From positions 1-64,000 of the forward strand of contig NZ_JAWDIX010000006.1 of NCBI RefSeq assembly GCF_032380675.1: a DNA stretch of 64,000 nucleotides, written 5' to 3'. This document shows positions 53,439 to 62,272 of this stretch, piece by piece; positions within the stretch are counted from its first letter, which is position 1, and each line of letters opens with the position of its first letter. The position numbers were made by a program, and so were the translations under genes. This DNA is from Anaerolentibacter hominis. GTDB lineage: Bacteria; Bacillota; Clostridia; Lachnospirales; Lachnospiraceae. The notes below the pieces were generated by a model that was given only the letters and a program-made list of their open reading frames with translations, made no database searches and was not told where the DNA came from.

Positions 53439-54111
53439 CCCACACCACCTTCAAATATTTCGGTTCTTTTGGATTGATTTCTATTTTTTCACGGATGTTC
53501 CGTACATGTACCATGATGGTATCTGTGTTGACCGCCCGTTCGTTCCATACCTTTTCATAGATTTCTTCAGGAGAGAAGACCTGTCCCGGATGCTTCATGA
53601 GAAGCAGCAGTATTTTAAATTCGATCGGGGTCATTTTTACCGGATTCCCGTCCACGGTTACTTCTACCGTAGATTCGTTCAGTTCCAGTCCGCCGGTTGT
53701 GTAAACGGAAGTACTGGAATTCTGTCCCATCGCGTCCAGATATTTGGAATAGCGGCGAAGGTGGGAATTCACCCGTGCCAGGAGTTCCAGAGGCGTGAAC
53801 GGCTTGGTTACATAATCATCCGCCCCCATATTGAGCCCCATTATTTTATCTACTTCCTCTGATTTGGCAGACAGCATGATGACGGGAAAGTCATAATTCT
53901 CCCGCAGCTTCATCACCATGGTGATGCCGTCCATTCTGGGCATCATCACATCTACGATAGCCAGATGAATATCATGCTGGCTGATCGCCTCCAGCCCTTC
54001 TATGCCGTCCGCAGCCTTATAAACTTCATATCCCTGACTTTTCAGATATATTTCAATACCATCCCGGATTTCCTTGTCATCTTCTACAATAAGTATCTGG
54101 CGTGGTTCCAT
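53407..54111 (-). CDS. OmpR/PhoB family response regulator
   Basis: 234 aa. Receiver with ILIVEDDKEIRDG, phospho-Asp in LAIVDVMMPRMDG and Lys in DYVTKPF; C-terminal winged helix with MTPIEFKILLLLMKHPGQVFSPEEIYEKVW and TIMVHVRNIREKIE. Likely activates or represses cell-envelope genes with its overlapping kinase. The next genes downstream on this strand are its kinase; the lipid cluster upstream on the same strand is a possible target (inference). Confidence 0.95.
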   Translation of the reverse strand: MEPRQILIVEDDKEIRDGIEIYLKSQGYEVYKAADGIEGLEAISQHDIHLAIVDVMMPRMDGITMVMKLRENYDFPVIMLSAKSEEVDKIMGLNMGADDYVTKPFTPLELLARVNSHLRRYSKYLDAMGQNSSTSVYTTGGLELNESTVEVTVDGNPVKMTPIEFKILLLLMKHPGQVFSPEEIYEKVWNERAVNTDTIMVHVRNIREKIEINPKEPKYLKVVWGVGYKIEKQP

Positions 54112-54229
54112 TGCTTCCTTCTCCTTTTAACCTGTAATTATTTCCGTATCGGCTGAATAGGCGTAACCGCCCCGCTGATCACTGATGATAGTATAACACG
54201 GTTTATACAGCCTTGAAAGGAAATACCGG

Positions 54230-54865
54230 TTATCCGGTACATACTGTTTCGGAGGAATGAAGCTTTCTGGAACCGGACAGACATTCCGCGACCGTCATCC
54301 GGTAATTTTTAAAGTCTTTTAATGTATCCTGTGTGATCATTCCAAAGTCATGGAATGTGATCTCAATAGTAGAAAAAGGAAGAGGTACCGCATAGTTATC
54401 CCAGCGCTTTTTCAGATAGATAGCGTGGGAATAGGCAAGATGAAAGCCGACCATTTTGCGTCCGGCCTCTTTAGCCAGATAAAAGCCCAGCTTTTTCGGC
54501 TCGTGCAGCGGACCCAGCGGACCGTCCAGCGCACAGGCCAATACCTGATCGGGATTTTTCGCCGCGGCCTCCAGCTGTTTCATATTTTTCTTCATGCCCA
54601 GACCATCTTCCAGCCGGACGGTGAAGCCGCCCCGCTTCCGGATCAGATCCTCAATATAGTCTCCCCGCTTGCTTGCTGTCACGGCAATACAGACCGGATA
54701 GCCCTTGCGGGAAAAATCTTGCAGTACCAGATTCATTGCACAGCTGTCCCCGTGCCAATAGCCGCCTACAAACCGGGTATCCCGGATGCACTCTTCATTG
54801 ACCAGCCGTACCCTGGCGGTTTTTTCCACCAGTCTCAAATAAACATTAAATAATTTTTCCAGCAT
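54230..54865 (-). CDS. DUF374 / lysophospholipid acyltransferase-like protein
   Basis: 211 aa. DUF374-like block: GYWHGDSCAMNLVLQDF, ASKRGDYIEDLIRKRGG and LDGPLGPLHEPKKLGFYLAKEAGRK. The HxxxxN/D-type start and DGP loop resemble the LPLAT fold. In proteobacteria such genes accompany lipid A enzymes; in Firmicutes the role is uncertain, perhaps glycolipid or lysolipid acylation. Clustered with a lipid-type GT4 enzyme, which supports a membrane-lipid role. The stop of the GT4 gene is 20 bases upstream. Confidence 0.8.
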   Translation of the reverse strand: MLEKLFNVYLRLVEKTARVRLVNEECIRDTRFVGGYWHGDSCAMNLVLQDFSRKGYPVCIAVTASKRGDYIEDLIRKRGGFTVRLEDGLGMKKNMKQLEAAAKNPDQVLACALDGPLGPLHEPKKLGFYLAKEAGRKMVGFHLAYSHAIYLKKRWDNYAVPLPFSTIEITFHDFGMITQDTLKDFKNYRMTVAECLSGSRKLHSSETVCTG

Positions 54866-54885
54866 TGATTAACCCCTCATTTCTG

Positions 54886-56199
54886 CTAGTTCTTCATCAT
54901 CTGTGCGGCAGCCTTCGTGTCCCTGGAATAGCCGGCATGCTTCCGAAACGCAGATTCAAAGCAATAGTCATAAATCGCATCCTGATAGTGTTTCTCCGCA
55001 TCCCGTGCGATCCGGATATCCTGATAGGCCCGGGCAGTTTCCACAGCTCCCTGTCTGAGGCGGCTGTGACAGTCAAAATTAAACAGTACATGTTCAACAG
55101 CATCAGTAAGGGCAGGTGCTGATTCCTCTGTCATATAGCCATTCACCCCATCCTCAACGACATCTACCACGCCGGAAGCCTTTACCGCGACGACCGGATT
55201 GCCTGCAGCCATCGCCTCCAGCAGCACGATTCCCTGGGTTTCTGATTTTGAAGCAAACAGGAAGAGATCACATGCAGCATGATAATTCCGGATTTGTTCG
55301 TTTTCTATATTTCCCATGAAAACCACATTTTCAGTTAAGTGAAGGGATGCAGCCAAGGCTTCCAGTTTTTCCTTTTCCGGGCCGTCCCCGATCATGAGGA
55401 AACGGAAGGCATCTCCGATTTTTTCCTTCAATACCGCGAGGCTTTGCAGCAGAAAATCCAGATTTTTCTCCTTGGCAAGGCGGGAAACCGTACACATTAA
55501 AAAGGTTTTATCTTTCAGATAGCTTCGGCGGATTTCACACGCACTGTTTTCATCCGGAAGGAAGCTGCTTCCGGTAAGACCGGTGGGCAGAACCCGGATC
55601 GGACTTACGACACCCTGGTCCAGCAGATTATTTTTAATATAAGCGGTGGGAGCGAAAACCATATTGCAATGATTTGCGAAACCGCGGATGTATGCGGGAA
55701 TCAGCTTTTCCCGGATACTGACCAGCAATTTTTCCTCCACTGATTTGCTGCTGCGGGATGAACAGCGGCGCTCCAGCCCGGCATAGGGCTTTATGTAGTG
55801 AAGGTACTGCTCAAAACGGGTATGGTAAGTAAATACAACGGGTATATGGTAACGGCGGCCCAGAATCTGGGCAGTGTTGCCGGAAAGAATCGGATGATGG
55901 ACATGAATCACATCTATCTGAAGCTCCTGAAACCATTTGCCGATTCTGCGGTCAAAGCTTTTGGCAAACACCATCCCGTCCGGAACATATTTGTTAGCCG
56001 TCTTACCGCAGCTGGACCGGTAGCGGTAAATGGTAATGCCGCTTTCCGTCTTCTCGATCTCTCTGTGATTTTCGTATTCCGGAGCAAAAATGTAAACCTC
56101 ATGTCCCAGAGCACGCAGCCCCTCGGAGAGACGCTCGATGGAAATCGGTACGCCTCCGATAAAAGGCTTATAATTATTTGTCATCATTGCGATTCTCAT
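54886..56199 (-). CDS. GT4 glycosyltransferase (glycolipid synthase-like)
   Basis: About 437 aa, GT-B fold. The N-terminal acceptor domain has NNYKPFIGGVPISIERLSEGLRALGHEVYIFAPEY and VIHVHHPIL; the C-terminal donor domain has the GT4 motif MCTVSRLAKEKNLDFLL and the EX7E motif (SKSETQGIVLLEAMAAGNPVVA). It resembles diacylglycerol glucosyltransferases that make mono- and diglucosyl-DAG at the inner membrane. The start at 56199 has GGAGG; the ATG at 56268 is not supported. An alternative is a cell-wall glycan glycosyltransferase. Confidence 0.9.
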   Translation of the reverse strand: MRIAMMTNNYKPFIGGVPISIERLSEGLRALGHEVYIFAPEYENHREIEKTESGITIYRYRSSCGKTANKYVPDGMVFAKSFDRRIGKWFQELQIDVIHVHHPILSGNTAQILGRRYHIPVVFTYHTRFEQYLHYIKPYAGLERRCSSRSSKSVEEKLLVSIREKLIPAYIRGFANHCNMVFAPTAYIKNNLLDQGVVSPIRVLPTGLTGSSFLPDENSACEIRRSYLKDKTFLMCTVSRLAKEKNLDFLLQSLAVLKEKIGDAFRFLMIGDGPEKEKLEALAASLHLTENVVFMGNIENEQIRNYHAACDLFLFASKSETQGIVLLEAMAAGNPVVAVKASGVVDVVEDGVNGYMTEESAPALTDAVEHVLFNFDCHSRLRQGAVETARAYQDIRIARDAEKHYQDAIYDYCFESAFRKHAGYSRDTKAAAQMMKN

Positions 56200-56287
56200 A
56201 ATACTCCTCCATGCAGCAGCGCTTTCCGTATAAAACATATGATAAATACGATGGCACTGCTTTCTCATCCTTATATAAAACAGTAAC

Positions 56288-56809
56288 TTATTTTAATTTC
56301 AATAGCCGGAATGCCGCATCTCCAAGGAAATAACCGGCTCCGACAAAGAACAGGTTCCAGACGAAGACTCCAAGGGCCGAACTGATGGAGTACTTCATAA
56401 AATTCATCTTCAGTACACCCGCGGGTATGGAAATCAGTGTGCGCAGCATGGGGACCAGCTTGCTCACAAATACGCCCCAGGAACCTTTTTCCTGCAATAT
56501 GGCCAGATTTTTCCGGATTGCAGGTTCCTGTTTTGGAAATTTGCGAAGAAATTTATCCAGGAACAGCTCGCCGCCGATCCGGCCGACTCCATATAAGATC
56601 CAGCTCCCCAGAAGGCCTGCCGCTACCGATAGAAGAATGGTCATCGGAAAACTGATACCCCCCTGGGATGCCCAGATCCCGGCCAGCGGCATGATAATCC
56701 CTGCCGGAAATCCCGGAAGGTTCATATATTCCAGCAGAACAATTACAAAAACGGCGATGGCGCCGTATTGGGACATATATCCGCCAAAAGTTTCAATTGC
56801 TGCACTCAA
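56288..56809 (-). CDS. DedA family (SNARE-associated/VTT domain) membrane protein
   Basis: 173 aa with about four to five TM segments. DedA hallmarks: EYMNLPGFPAGIIMPLAG, KFPKQEPAIRKNLAILQEKGSWGVFVSKLVPMLRTLISIPAG with the conserved Arg, and the final WNLFFVGAGYFLG. DedA proteins affect lipid flipping and envelope integrity. Located 89 bases upstream of the GT4 gene, so it probably belongs to the same lipid cluster. Confidence 0.92.
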   Translation of the reverse strand: MSAAIETFGGYMSQYGAIAVFVIVLLEYMNLPGFPAGIIMPLAGIWASQGGISFPMTILLSVAAGLLGSWILYGVGRIGGELFLDKFLRKFPKQEPAIRKNLAILQEKGSWGVFVSKLVPMLRTLISIPAGVLKMNFMKYSISSALGVFVWNLFFVGAGYFLGDAAFRLLKLK

Positions 56810-57094
56810 CGAAAACTACCTCTCTCATCTTCTTACGTATTTCACTCCCGGCCGGAATTTAACGATCCGAACGGAAATCACAACAGCATATTGTTATTAT
56901 CTGTTATTTATGATAACGAACAAATCTGAATAATGTTTTCATAAAAATCAAAAGATTTTATAAAGAATTCCTTTTATTATTATTGCGGGGCTCCGAAAGA
57001 GCCCGGATAATGCTTAGTTTCTTATAAAAATGGGAAATAATACACATACTAACATGGCAGATTTCGCTAACGAAATAAACAGGAGGTACTGAGC
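56810..57094. other. Divergent intergenic region before the ferritin-like operon
   Basis: 285 AT-rich bases. Hairpin GGGCTC-CGAAA-GAGCCC (about 56989-57006) and a second, ATTTCG/CGAAAT, a few bases before the AGGAGG of the next gene. No convincing gene; no unambiguous promoter could be read. Confidence 0.4.
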
Positions 57095-58345
57095 ATGAAC
57101 CCATTTAACGAAAACCCCATGGACCTAATGAAATCTTTTGAAAACTGGGAACAGATTTACCCCAAACCCTATAATAAGGATGAGGTAGATCCTTACACAA
57201 AGACCCGCATTATTCTTATGAACGGAACTGAATTTGAACAAAACTGGTTTCAGAGACAGTTTGCAAGACATTGTGATGACAATGATCTGAGAAGGGAACT
57301 GGCGCTGATCCGCAGAATCGAACAGCAGCAGCAGAGAAAAATCGCGGTACTGAAACCGGCCAACGAATCCATACTGGAACATACCATCAGCTATGAGCAG
57401 CTGGCAGTGGATCTGACTGCAATTCTGGCCCAGAGAGAGCCGGACCCGTATGTGAAGATGACCCTGGATTTTGCCCTTCTGGAGGACTTCGACCATCTGT
57501 ACCGGTACGGGGATCTTCTGGAAATGGAACAGGGAGCCAGAGCAGACAAACTGGTGGGCAAGTATACGGAGGTAATGCCGGGACGCCCAACGATCGCGGA
57601 ACACAGGTTCCCCATGGACAATGTGAGGGGCCACATCGACAACAGAAAAGCCGATCCGATCACCCGTCTGAATGTGGCGATTATCACAGCCGCCGAGCAG
57701 CAGACGATGAACTACTATATGAACGTGGTAAATGCACAGAATTCGGATATCGGCAGAAAGCTGTATCAGGAGATCGGCCTGATTGAGGAACAGCATGTCA
57801 CCCAGTATGAGTGTCTGATGGACCCCAATCCCAGCTGGTTTGAGCAGCTCTTGTGCCATGAGTATACAGAATGTTATTTATACTACTCCTGCTATATGGA
57901 GGAGACAGATAAAGAAATCAAGGAACTGTGGAGACAGAATTTTGATCTGGAACTGGCCCATCTGCACAAAGCCGTGGAGCTGCTTCAGAAATATGAAAAG
58001 AAGGACTGGCAGCAGGTAATTCCAAAAGGTGATTTCCCGACGCTGTTAAATCTGCGTTCCAATATTGCGTATGTGCGCGAGATTCTGGCAAATACCGTCC
58101 GGCTTACGTCTGAGGGTGAGGACTACGTGGAGGTGGACAACCTTTCAAAGGATTCCAAATTTGCATGGTTCCAGAAGGAAGTTGACGGCAGGGATGACAT
58201 TGTTCCAAGTCACTGTGTCATCCGAAGCTATATCGAGAAAAATGGGGAAGATTACCGGTATCAGACGGAAGAACACCCGATTCCGGAACTGCAGATCAGA
58301 ACCGCGGACAATACCACGGTAGGCCGGCCGGAGTCAATTAATTAG
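57095..58345 (+). CDS. Double ferritin-like (diiron-type) protein of unknown function
   Basis: 416 aa, mostly helical. Two four-helix modules are suggested: first helices with ILEHTISYEQLAVDLTAI and LEDFDHLYRY (E...ExxxH), then AEQQTMNYYMNVVNA, IEEQHVTQYECLM, HEYTECYLYYSCY and ELAHLHKAVEL (E, ExxH, E, ExxH). These are the spacings expected for a diiron centre in a ferritin/rubrerythrin-like bundle. Strong AGGAGG start. It is 11 bases ahead of the fused 2-oxoacid oxidoreductase genes. It may protect the oxygen-sensitive enzyme or act in electron transfer (inference). Family not named with confidence. Confidence 0.72.
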   Translation: MNPFNENPMDLMKSFENWEQIYPKPYNKDEVDPYTKTRIILMNGTEFEQNWFQRQFARHCDDNDLRRELALIRRIEQQQQRKIAVLKPANESILEHTISYEQLAVDLTAILAQREPDPYVKMTLDFALLEDFDHLYRYGDLLEMEQGARADKLVGKYTEVMPGRPTIAEHRFPMDNVRGHIDNRKADPITRLNVAIITAAEQQTMNYYMNVVNAQNSDIGRKLYQEIGLIEEQHVTQYECLMDPNPSWFEQLLCHEYTECYLYYSCYMEETDKEIKELWRQNFDLELAHLHKAVELLQKYEKKDWQQVIPKGDFPTLLNLRSNIAYVREILANTVRLTSEGEDYVEVDNLSKDSKFAWFQKEVDGRDDIVPSHCVIRSYIEKNGEDYRYQTEEHPIPELQIRTADNTTVGRPESIN

Positions 58346-58356
58346 GAGGAAATCAG

Positions 58357-59457
58357 ATGGAAGAACTGACTGTAAAGCCTCTGCCGGAGACAAACGACAG
58401 AGGATACTATGAGATGCGGCTGGAGAGCATCGGAGGTCTGGGAGCAAACCTGTGCGGTAAGCTGCTGGGAGAATTGGGAGCCACCTATCTGGGCTATAAC
58501 TCCTCGGCTTTTTCCAGCTATGGTTCTGAAAAAAGAGGATCGCCGGTGAAGGCATTTATCCGCTGGTGTGCGCCGGAAAAGGAGCTGCGGATAAACAGTC
58601 CCGTGGAAAACCCTCACATTCTGGGTATTTTTCACGAAGCGGTAATCGGTAAACTTCCGGTGACCGCAGGCGTCCTCCCGAACACCAAAATTGTAATTAA
58701 TACGGATCAGAGCCCCGAACAGATCCGGGAGTCCATGAAGCTTTACGCGGGCGAACTGTTTTGTGTGGATGCTCTGAAAATTGCCATGGAGAGCAAGTCC
58801 AGGATCAACATGGTCATGCTGGGCGCAATTGCCAAGGCAGCAGGATTTTTTGATCTGGACCCGGTGCTTAAGCTGGTGGAGGACACACTTGGAAAGAAAT
58901 ACCCTGCACTGCTCTCCGCCAACCTGGAGGGCGTGAAGAGAGGCTATGAAAATGCAAGCAGTAGGTGTTTTGCGCCGGACGGCCAATATGAGAAAGTATC
59001 TTACCAGGAACCCCAGTCGGACTGGGGATATGCTAACGCGCCGATCGGAGGGGTAAATACAAGGTTCGGCAGTATCGTATCCAATGACCTGTCTGCCAGC
59101 CGGGAAGGATATTTCCCCATCTTCCTGCCGGAAAAATGTATTAACTGCGGGCTCTGCGACAGTACGTGCCCGGACATGGTATTTCAGTTCAAGCCGGGTG
59201 AGTATAAGGGAAAACCAGCTATGGTAAACATGGGGCTGGACTATTATCACTGCAAGGGCTGTCTGCGCTGTGTGGAAGTGTGCCCGACCAATGCTCTGGT
59301 GATGGGAAAAGAACGGGAGCACCCGGATAAAACTCATTTTCTGCGCAATCAGGATCTGGTTGTGGATCACCTGGACTATGAAAGAACAGGCGCGAATTCC
59401 TGGGTAACCAGCGAATCTTATACAGATGAACGACGGATCGACGGAGGTATTGTATGA
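58357..59457 (+). CDS. 2-oxoacid:ferredoxin oxidoreductase, fused gamma + ferredoxin (delta) subunit
   Basis: 366 aa. The N-terminal ~190 residues are a PorG-type gamma domain (SIGGLGANLCGKLLGELG, SSYGSEKRGSPVKAFI). The C-terminus carries two 4Fe-4S motifs, CINCGLCDSTCPD and CKGCLRCVEVCP, of the PorD type. This domain joins the catalytic alpha/beta protein and passes electrons to ferredoxin. AGGAGG precedes the ATG, and its end overlaps the next gene by four bases. Confidence 0.93.
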   Translation: MEELTVKPLPETNDRGYYEMRLESIGGLGANLCGKLLGELGATYLGYNSSAFSSYGSEKRGSPVKAFIRWCAPEKELRINSPVENPHILGIFHEAVIGKLPVTAGVLPNTKIVINTDQSPEQIRESMKLYAGELFCVDALKIAMESKSRINMVMLGAIAKAAGFFDLDPVLKLVEDTLGKKYPALLSANLEGVKRGYENASSRCFAPDGQYEKVSYQEPQSDWGYANAPIGGVNTRFGSIVSNDLSASREGYFPIFLPEKCINCGLCDSTCPDMVFQFKPGEYKGKPAMVNMGLDYYHCKGCLRCVEVCPTNALVMGKEREHPDKTHFLRNQDLVVDHLDYERTGANSWVTSESYTDERRIDGGIV

Positions 59458-61679
59458 TCGCAAAACAGAAAACCATGTTTGAGAGCGGCAACGAGATGGC
59501 TGCATTTGCCGCCAAACAGATCAACTATCATGTGATGGGATATTATCCTATCACTCCCTCAACACAGATTGCGGAATTTCTGGATCTGATGAAGGCAGAG
59601 GGAGAACACGACATTTCCATGATCGCCGCGGAGGGAGAGCACAGTGCGGCCGGAATCTGCTACGGAGCATCGGCAGGCGGCGGAAGGGTATTAAACGCAA
59701 CCAGTGCAAATGGTCTGCTCTATGCTCTGGAGCAGCTCCCGGTCCAGTCCGGCACCCGGTTCCCCATGGTGATGAATGTGGCCTGCCGGACCGTATCCGG
59801 ACCTCTCTGTATCAAGGGAGATCACAGCGACATCATGTATACGCTGAATACCGGATGGATTATCCTTTTTGCATCCACGGCCCAGGAAGTATACGACTTT
59901 AATATCTGCGCCCTGAAACTGGCGGAGGAAGTAAGGCTTCCGGTTATCGTCGCCTTTGATGGTTTCTTTACCAGTCATCAGAAGACCCGGTGTTTCGTAT
60001 TTGAGAGGGATGAGGATGTACAGGCCTTTATCGGACAGCCGAAAGCCCCATGCGACCTGCTGGATATGGAAAACCCCATTACCGTCGGGTCCTATATGAA
60101 CGAACCCGATGTGATGAATAACAAATATCAGCTGCACCAGGCTATGGAGGAGGCGCGCAGGAAGCTGCCGGACATCTTCTCACGGTACAGGGAGCTGACC
60201 GGACGGGGCTACAGCTGGGGACAGACATATAAGACCGAAGACGCAGACGTCATTTTATTCCTGCTCGGTTCCAGCTATCACACCGCGAAAGAAGCCGTGG
60301 ATGAAATGCGGGCGGAGGGAAAGCGTGTGGGGCTTTGCACCGCTAATATCCTTCGTCCGTTTCCTGCCGGGGAGATCGCCAGGGCACTGAGAGGAGCCAG
60401 GACTATTGTGGTAGGCGACCGCCAGGACAGCTACGGCGCGGGCGGCGGCAATATGTCGCTGGAGATCAAAGCCGCGCTGCTGGATGATAAATCCCACGCC
60501 GCCGTCATCAGCCGAATCTACGGACTGGGCGGCAAAGACTTTTATGTACAGGATGCAATTGAACTTCTGAATGAAGGACTGGAGGAAAATCCGGACCGGT
60601 TTGACTATTACGGCGTCTATCCCGGCAGAGAGACAGAACGCATGCGCTATTTTGATCCGATTTCGGAGCAGAAAGCGTCCCCCGGCTATACCACCTGCAC
60701 ACGGAAAGAAGACGGCACGTTGCAGGTGAAGGCGGGCACTCTGGGCGAGTCCACCAAAATGCCCAAACGCCTTGCGCCCGGCCACGGGGCCTGCCCTGGC
60801 TGTGGTATCCCGGTAAATGTAAATCTGCTGCTGAAAGGAATCGAGGGAAATGTAGTCCTTCTGTTCCAGACAGGCTGCGGCATGGTAGTCACCACGCCTT
60901 ATCCGAAAACTGCTTTTAAAGTGCCCTATATTCACAATCTGTTCCAGAACGGAGCAGCTACGCTGGCCGGGCTGGTGGAAATGTACTATCAGAGACAGAA
61001 ACGGGGAGAGCTGCCTGAGGGTGAGATTACGTTTATCATGGTCAGCGGTGACGGAGGCATGGATATCGGTATGGGCAGCGCCATCGGAACTGCACTGCGC
61101 AACAATCATCTGATTTTGCTGGAATATGATAACGGCGGCTATATGAACACCGGTTATCAGCTGTCCTACTCCACGCCTATGGGAGCAAAAAGCTCCACCT
61201 CCCATGTGGGAAAGACACAGTACGGGAAAACCTTCTTCCACAAGGATACGCCCCAGATTATGGCGGCAACCGGCATTCCCTATGTTGCTACAGCGGCAGA
61301 GTCCAATCCGCTGGATTTTATTCGCAAGGCGGCCAAGGCACAGGCGGTGGCAAGAGAAGATGGTATGGCCTATATCAAGTGTCTCTCCGCCTGCCCCCTC
61401 AACTGGGGCGACAAGCCGAATACAGAGCGGTCCGTGATCGGCGCGGCGGTGGATTGCTGCTATTTTCCGCTGTATGAAGTGGAGAGAGGAAATACGCTGC
61501 TCTCCTATGATCCGGAGAAAACGAAGAAAAAGATACCGGTGGAAGAGTGGCTGGGCATGATGGGCAGGACAAAACACCTGATAAAAGAGGAGTATCGTTC
61601 TGTCGTGGAAGATATTCAGCAGGAAATTGACCGGAGATTCCTGAGGCTGAAAGAGCGAAGCCAGAATCCTTATCTGTAG
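59454..61679 (+). CDS. 2-oxoacid:ferredoxin oxidoreductase, fused alpha + beta subunit
   Basis: 741 aa. Alpha part (about 1-400): HVMGYYPITPSTQIAEFL, AAEGEHSAAGICYGASAGG and a transketolase-C domain (GSSYHTAKEAVDEMRAEGKRVGLCT). Beta part (about 430-720): GHGACPGCGIPVNVNLLLKG, then the TPP motif GDGGMDIGMGSAIGTALRNN. It catalyses TPP-dependent oxidative decarboxylation of a 2-oxoacid to acyl-CoA. Pyruvate and 2-oxoglutarate enzymes usually have separate chains; the fused two-protein layout with a ferritin-like partner makes the substrate uncertain (pyruvate, oxoglutarate or a branched oxoacid). A 120-base gap follows. Confidence 0.93.
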   Translation: MIAKQKTMFESGNEMAAFAAKQINYHVMGYYPITPSTQIAEFLDLMKAEGEHDISMIAAEGEHSAAGICYGASAGGGRVLNATSANGLLYALEQLPVQSGTRFPMVMNVACRTVSGPLCIKGDHSDIMYTLNTGWIILFASTAQEVYDFNICALKLAEEVRLPVIVAFDGFFTSHQKTRCFVFERDEDVQAFIGQPKAPCDLLDMENPITVGSYMNEPDVMNNKYQLHQAMEEARRKLPDIFSRYRELTGRGYSWGQTYKTEDADVILFLLGSSYHTAKEAVDEMRAEGKRVGLCTANILRPFPAGEIARALRGARTIVVGDRQDSYGAGGGNMSLEIKAALLDDKSHAAVISRIYGLGGKDFYVQDAIELLNEGLEENPDRFDYYGVYPGRETERMRYFDPISEQKASPGYTTCTRKEDGTLQVKAGTLGESTKMPKRLAPGHGACPGCGIPVNVNLLLKGIEGNVVLLFQTGCGMVVTTPYPKTAFKVPYIHNLFQNGAATLAGLVEMYYQRQKRGELPEGEITFIMVSGDGGMDIGMGSAIGTALRNNHLILLEYDNGGYMNTGYQLSYSTPMGAKSSTSHVGKTQYGKTFFHKDTPQIMAATGIPYVATAAESNPLDFIRKAAKAQAVAREDGMAYIKCLSACPLNWGDKPNTERSVIGAAVDCCYFPLYEVERGNTLLSYDPEKTKKKIPVEEWLGMMGRTKHLIKEEYRSVVEDIQQEIDRRFLRLKERSQNPYL

Positions 61680-61800
61680 AAAATTGTCGAAAAGTCTTGC
61701 GGAAATTATTCAAAGATGATAGAATAATTCTACAAATGGACCAAAGAAAACAGAAATAAACATGAATATAACCGCTTCAAATCGACAATAGGAGGATAAA

Positions 61801-61899
61801 ATGACTAATTATGTGCAATACAATACATTTTCTGCGAATAATACAGTTTGTCCGCCTATAAGTGCGAATTTCGGAGTGGGGGGGGGTATTTTCAGATAG
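61801..61899 (+). CDS. Possible 32-aa peptide with a nine-G tract
   Basis: ATG at 61801 follows AATAGGAGGATAAA, a strong ribosome site. The frame (MTNYVQYNTFSANNTV...) ends at TAG 61897-61899. A run of nine Gs (61878-61886) lies near its end. If one G is lost, the same start would read on through 62077, giving a ~92-residue product. Function unknown. It may be a phase-variable peptide, a decayed gene or a sequencing-sensitive site. Confidence 0.45.
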   Translation: MTNYVQYNTFSANNTVCPPISANFGVGGGIFR

Positions 61900-61941
61900 C
61901 TGCAATTTAATCCCCTTTGACAACAGAATAGCTTTGTCCTG

Positions 61942-62002
61942 GAACAGCGGCAATTTATTATGGGCGTATCACGGAGCCCGTAAATTGCCGCTGTTCTTTT
62001 TA
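61942..62002 (+). terminator. Strong Rho-independent terminator
   Basis: A perfect 16-bp stem (GAACAGCGGCAATTTA/TAAATTGCCGCTGTTC) with a loop that holds a smaller GGGC/GCCC stem is followed by TTTTTAT. It closes the oxidoreductase/small ORF unit. Confidence 0.85.
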
Positions 62003-62017
62003 TGCAGAAAATCTACG

Positions 62018-62088
62018 GTATTTGCTGCAATAAGCCAACGGGTTTGCTGCAATAAGCTAACAGCATTTGCTGGATAAGTGGATATTTC
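62018..62088 (+). repeat. Short imperfect tandem repeats
   Basis: Units of about 22 bases: TTTGCTGCAATAAGCCAACG, TTTGCTGCAATAAGCTAACA and a degenerate TTTGCTGGATAAGTGG. A further degenerate copy (GAGATAAGCGG) lies at about 62124. Function unknown. Confidence 0.55.
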
Positions 62089-62272
62089 CTGGTTTTGTCC
62101 CAAAAAACTCCCTGTTTTAGTTGAGATAAGCGGAGGAATTGTTACATATATCTGTAAAAATGGGTTTTCATGCTTGAAACGGTCAGATGCTTTGTCCGAC
62201 AAAGAGAGCCAGGACAGCCGAGGCAAAAACGGACTGTTTTAAAAGCAAATACATAATAAAGGAGCGTAGCAA

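Larger units (their letters stand above)
61680..62272. other. Intergenic region: small ORF, terminator, short repeats
   Basis: 593 bases. It has the 32-aa ORF, the strong terminator at 61942-62001, three to four imperfect TTTGCTGCAATAAGC repeats (62020-62085, extended by degenerate GATAAGCGG), and a long AT-rich leader before the sugar ABC gene. No further gene supported. Confidence 0.5.

Noticed and set aside
58342..59505. 387-codon minus-strand ORF
   Set aside because: Antisense shadow of the gamma/ferredoxin subunit with its 4Fe-4S motifs.
60255..61577. 440-codon minus-strand ORF
   Set aside because: Antisense to the fused 2-oxoacid oxidoreductase, whose TPP motifs fix the real frame. 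His/Cys-rich odd composition.
61862..62077. 71-codon plus-strand ORF as a gene by itself
   Set aside because: It has no ribosome site of its own and runs through the terminator hairpin. Kept only as the possible shifted frame of the nine-G ORF.
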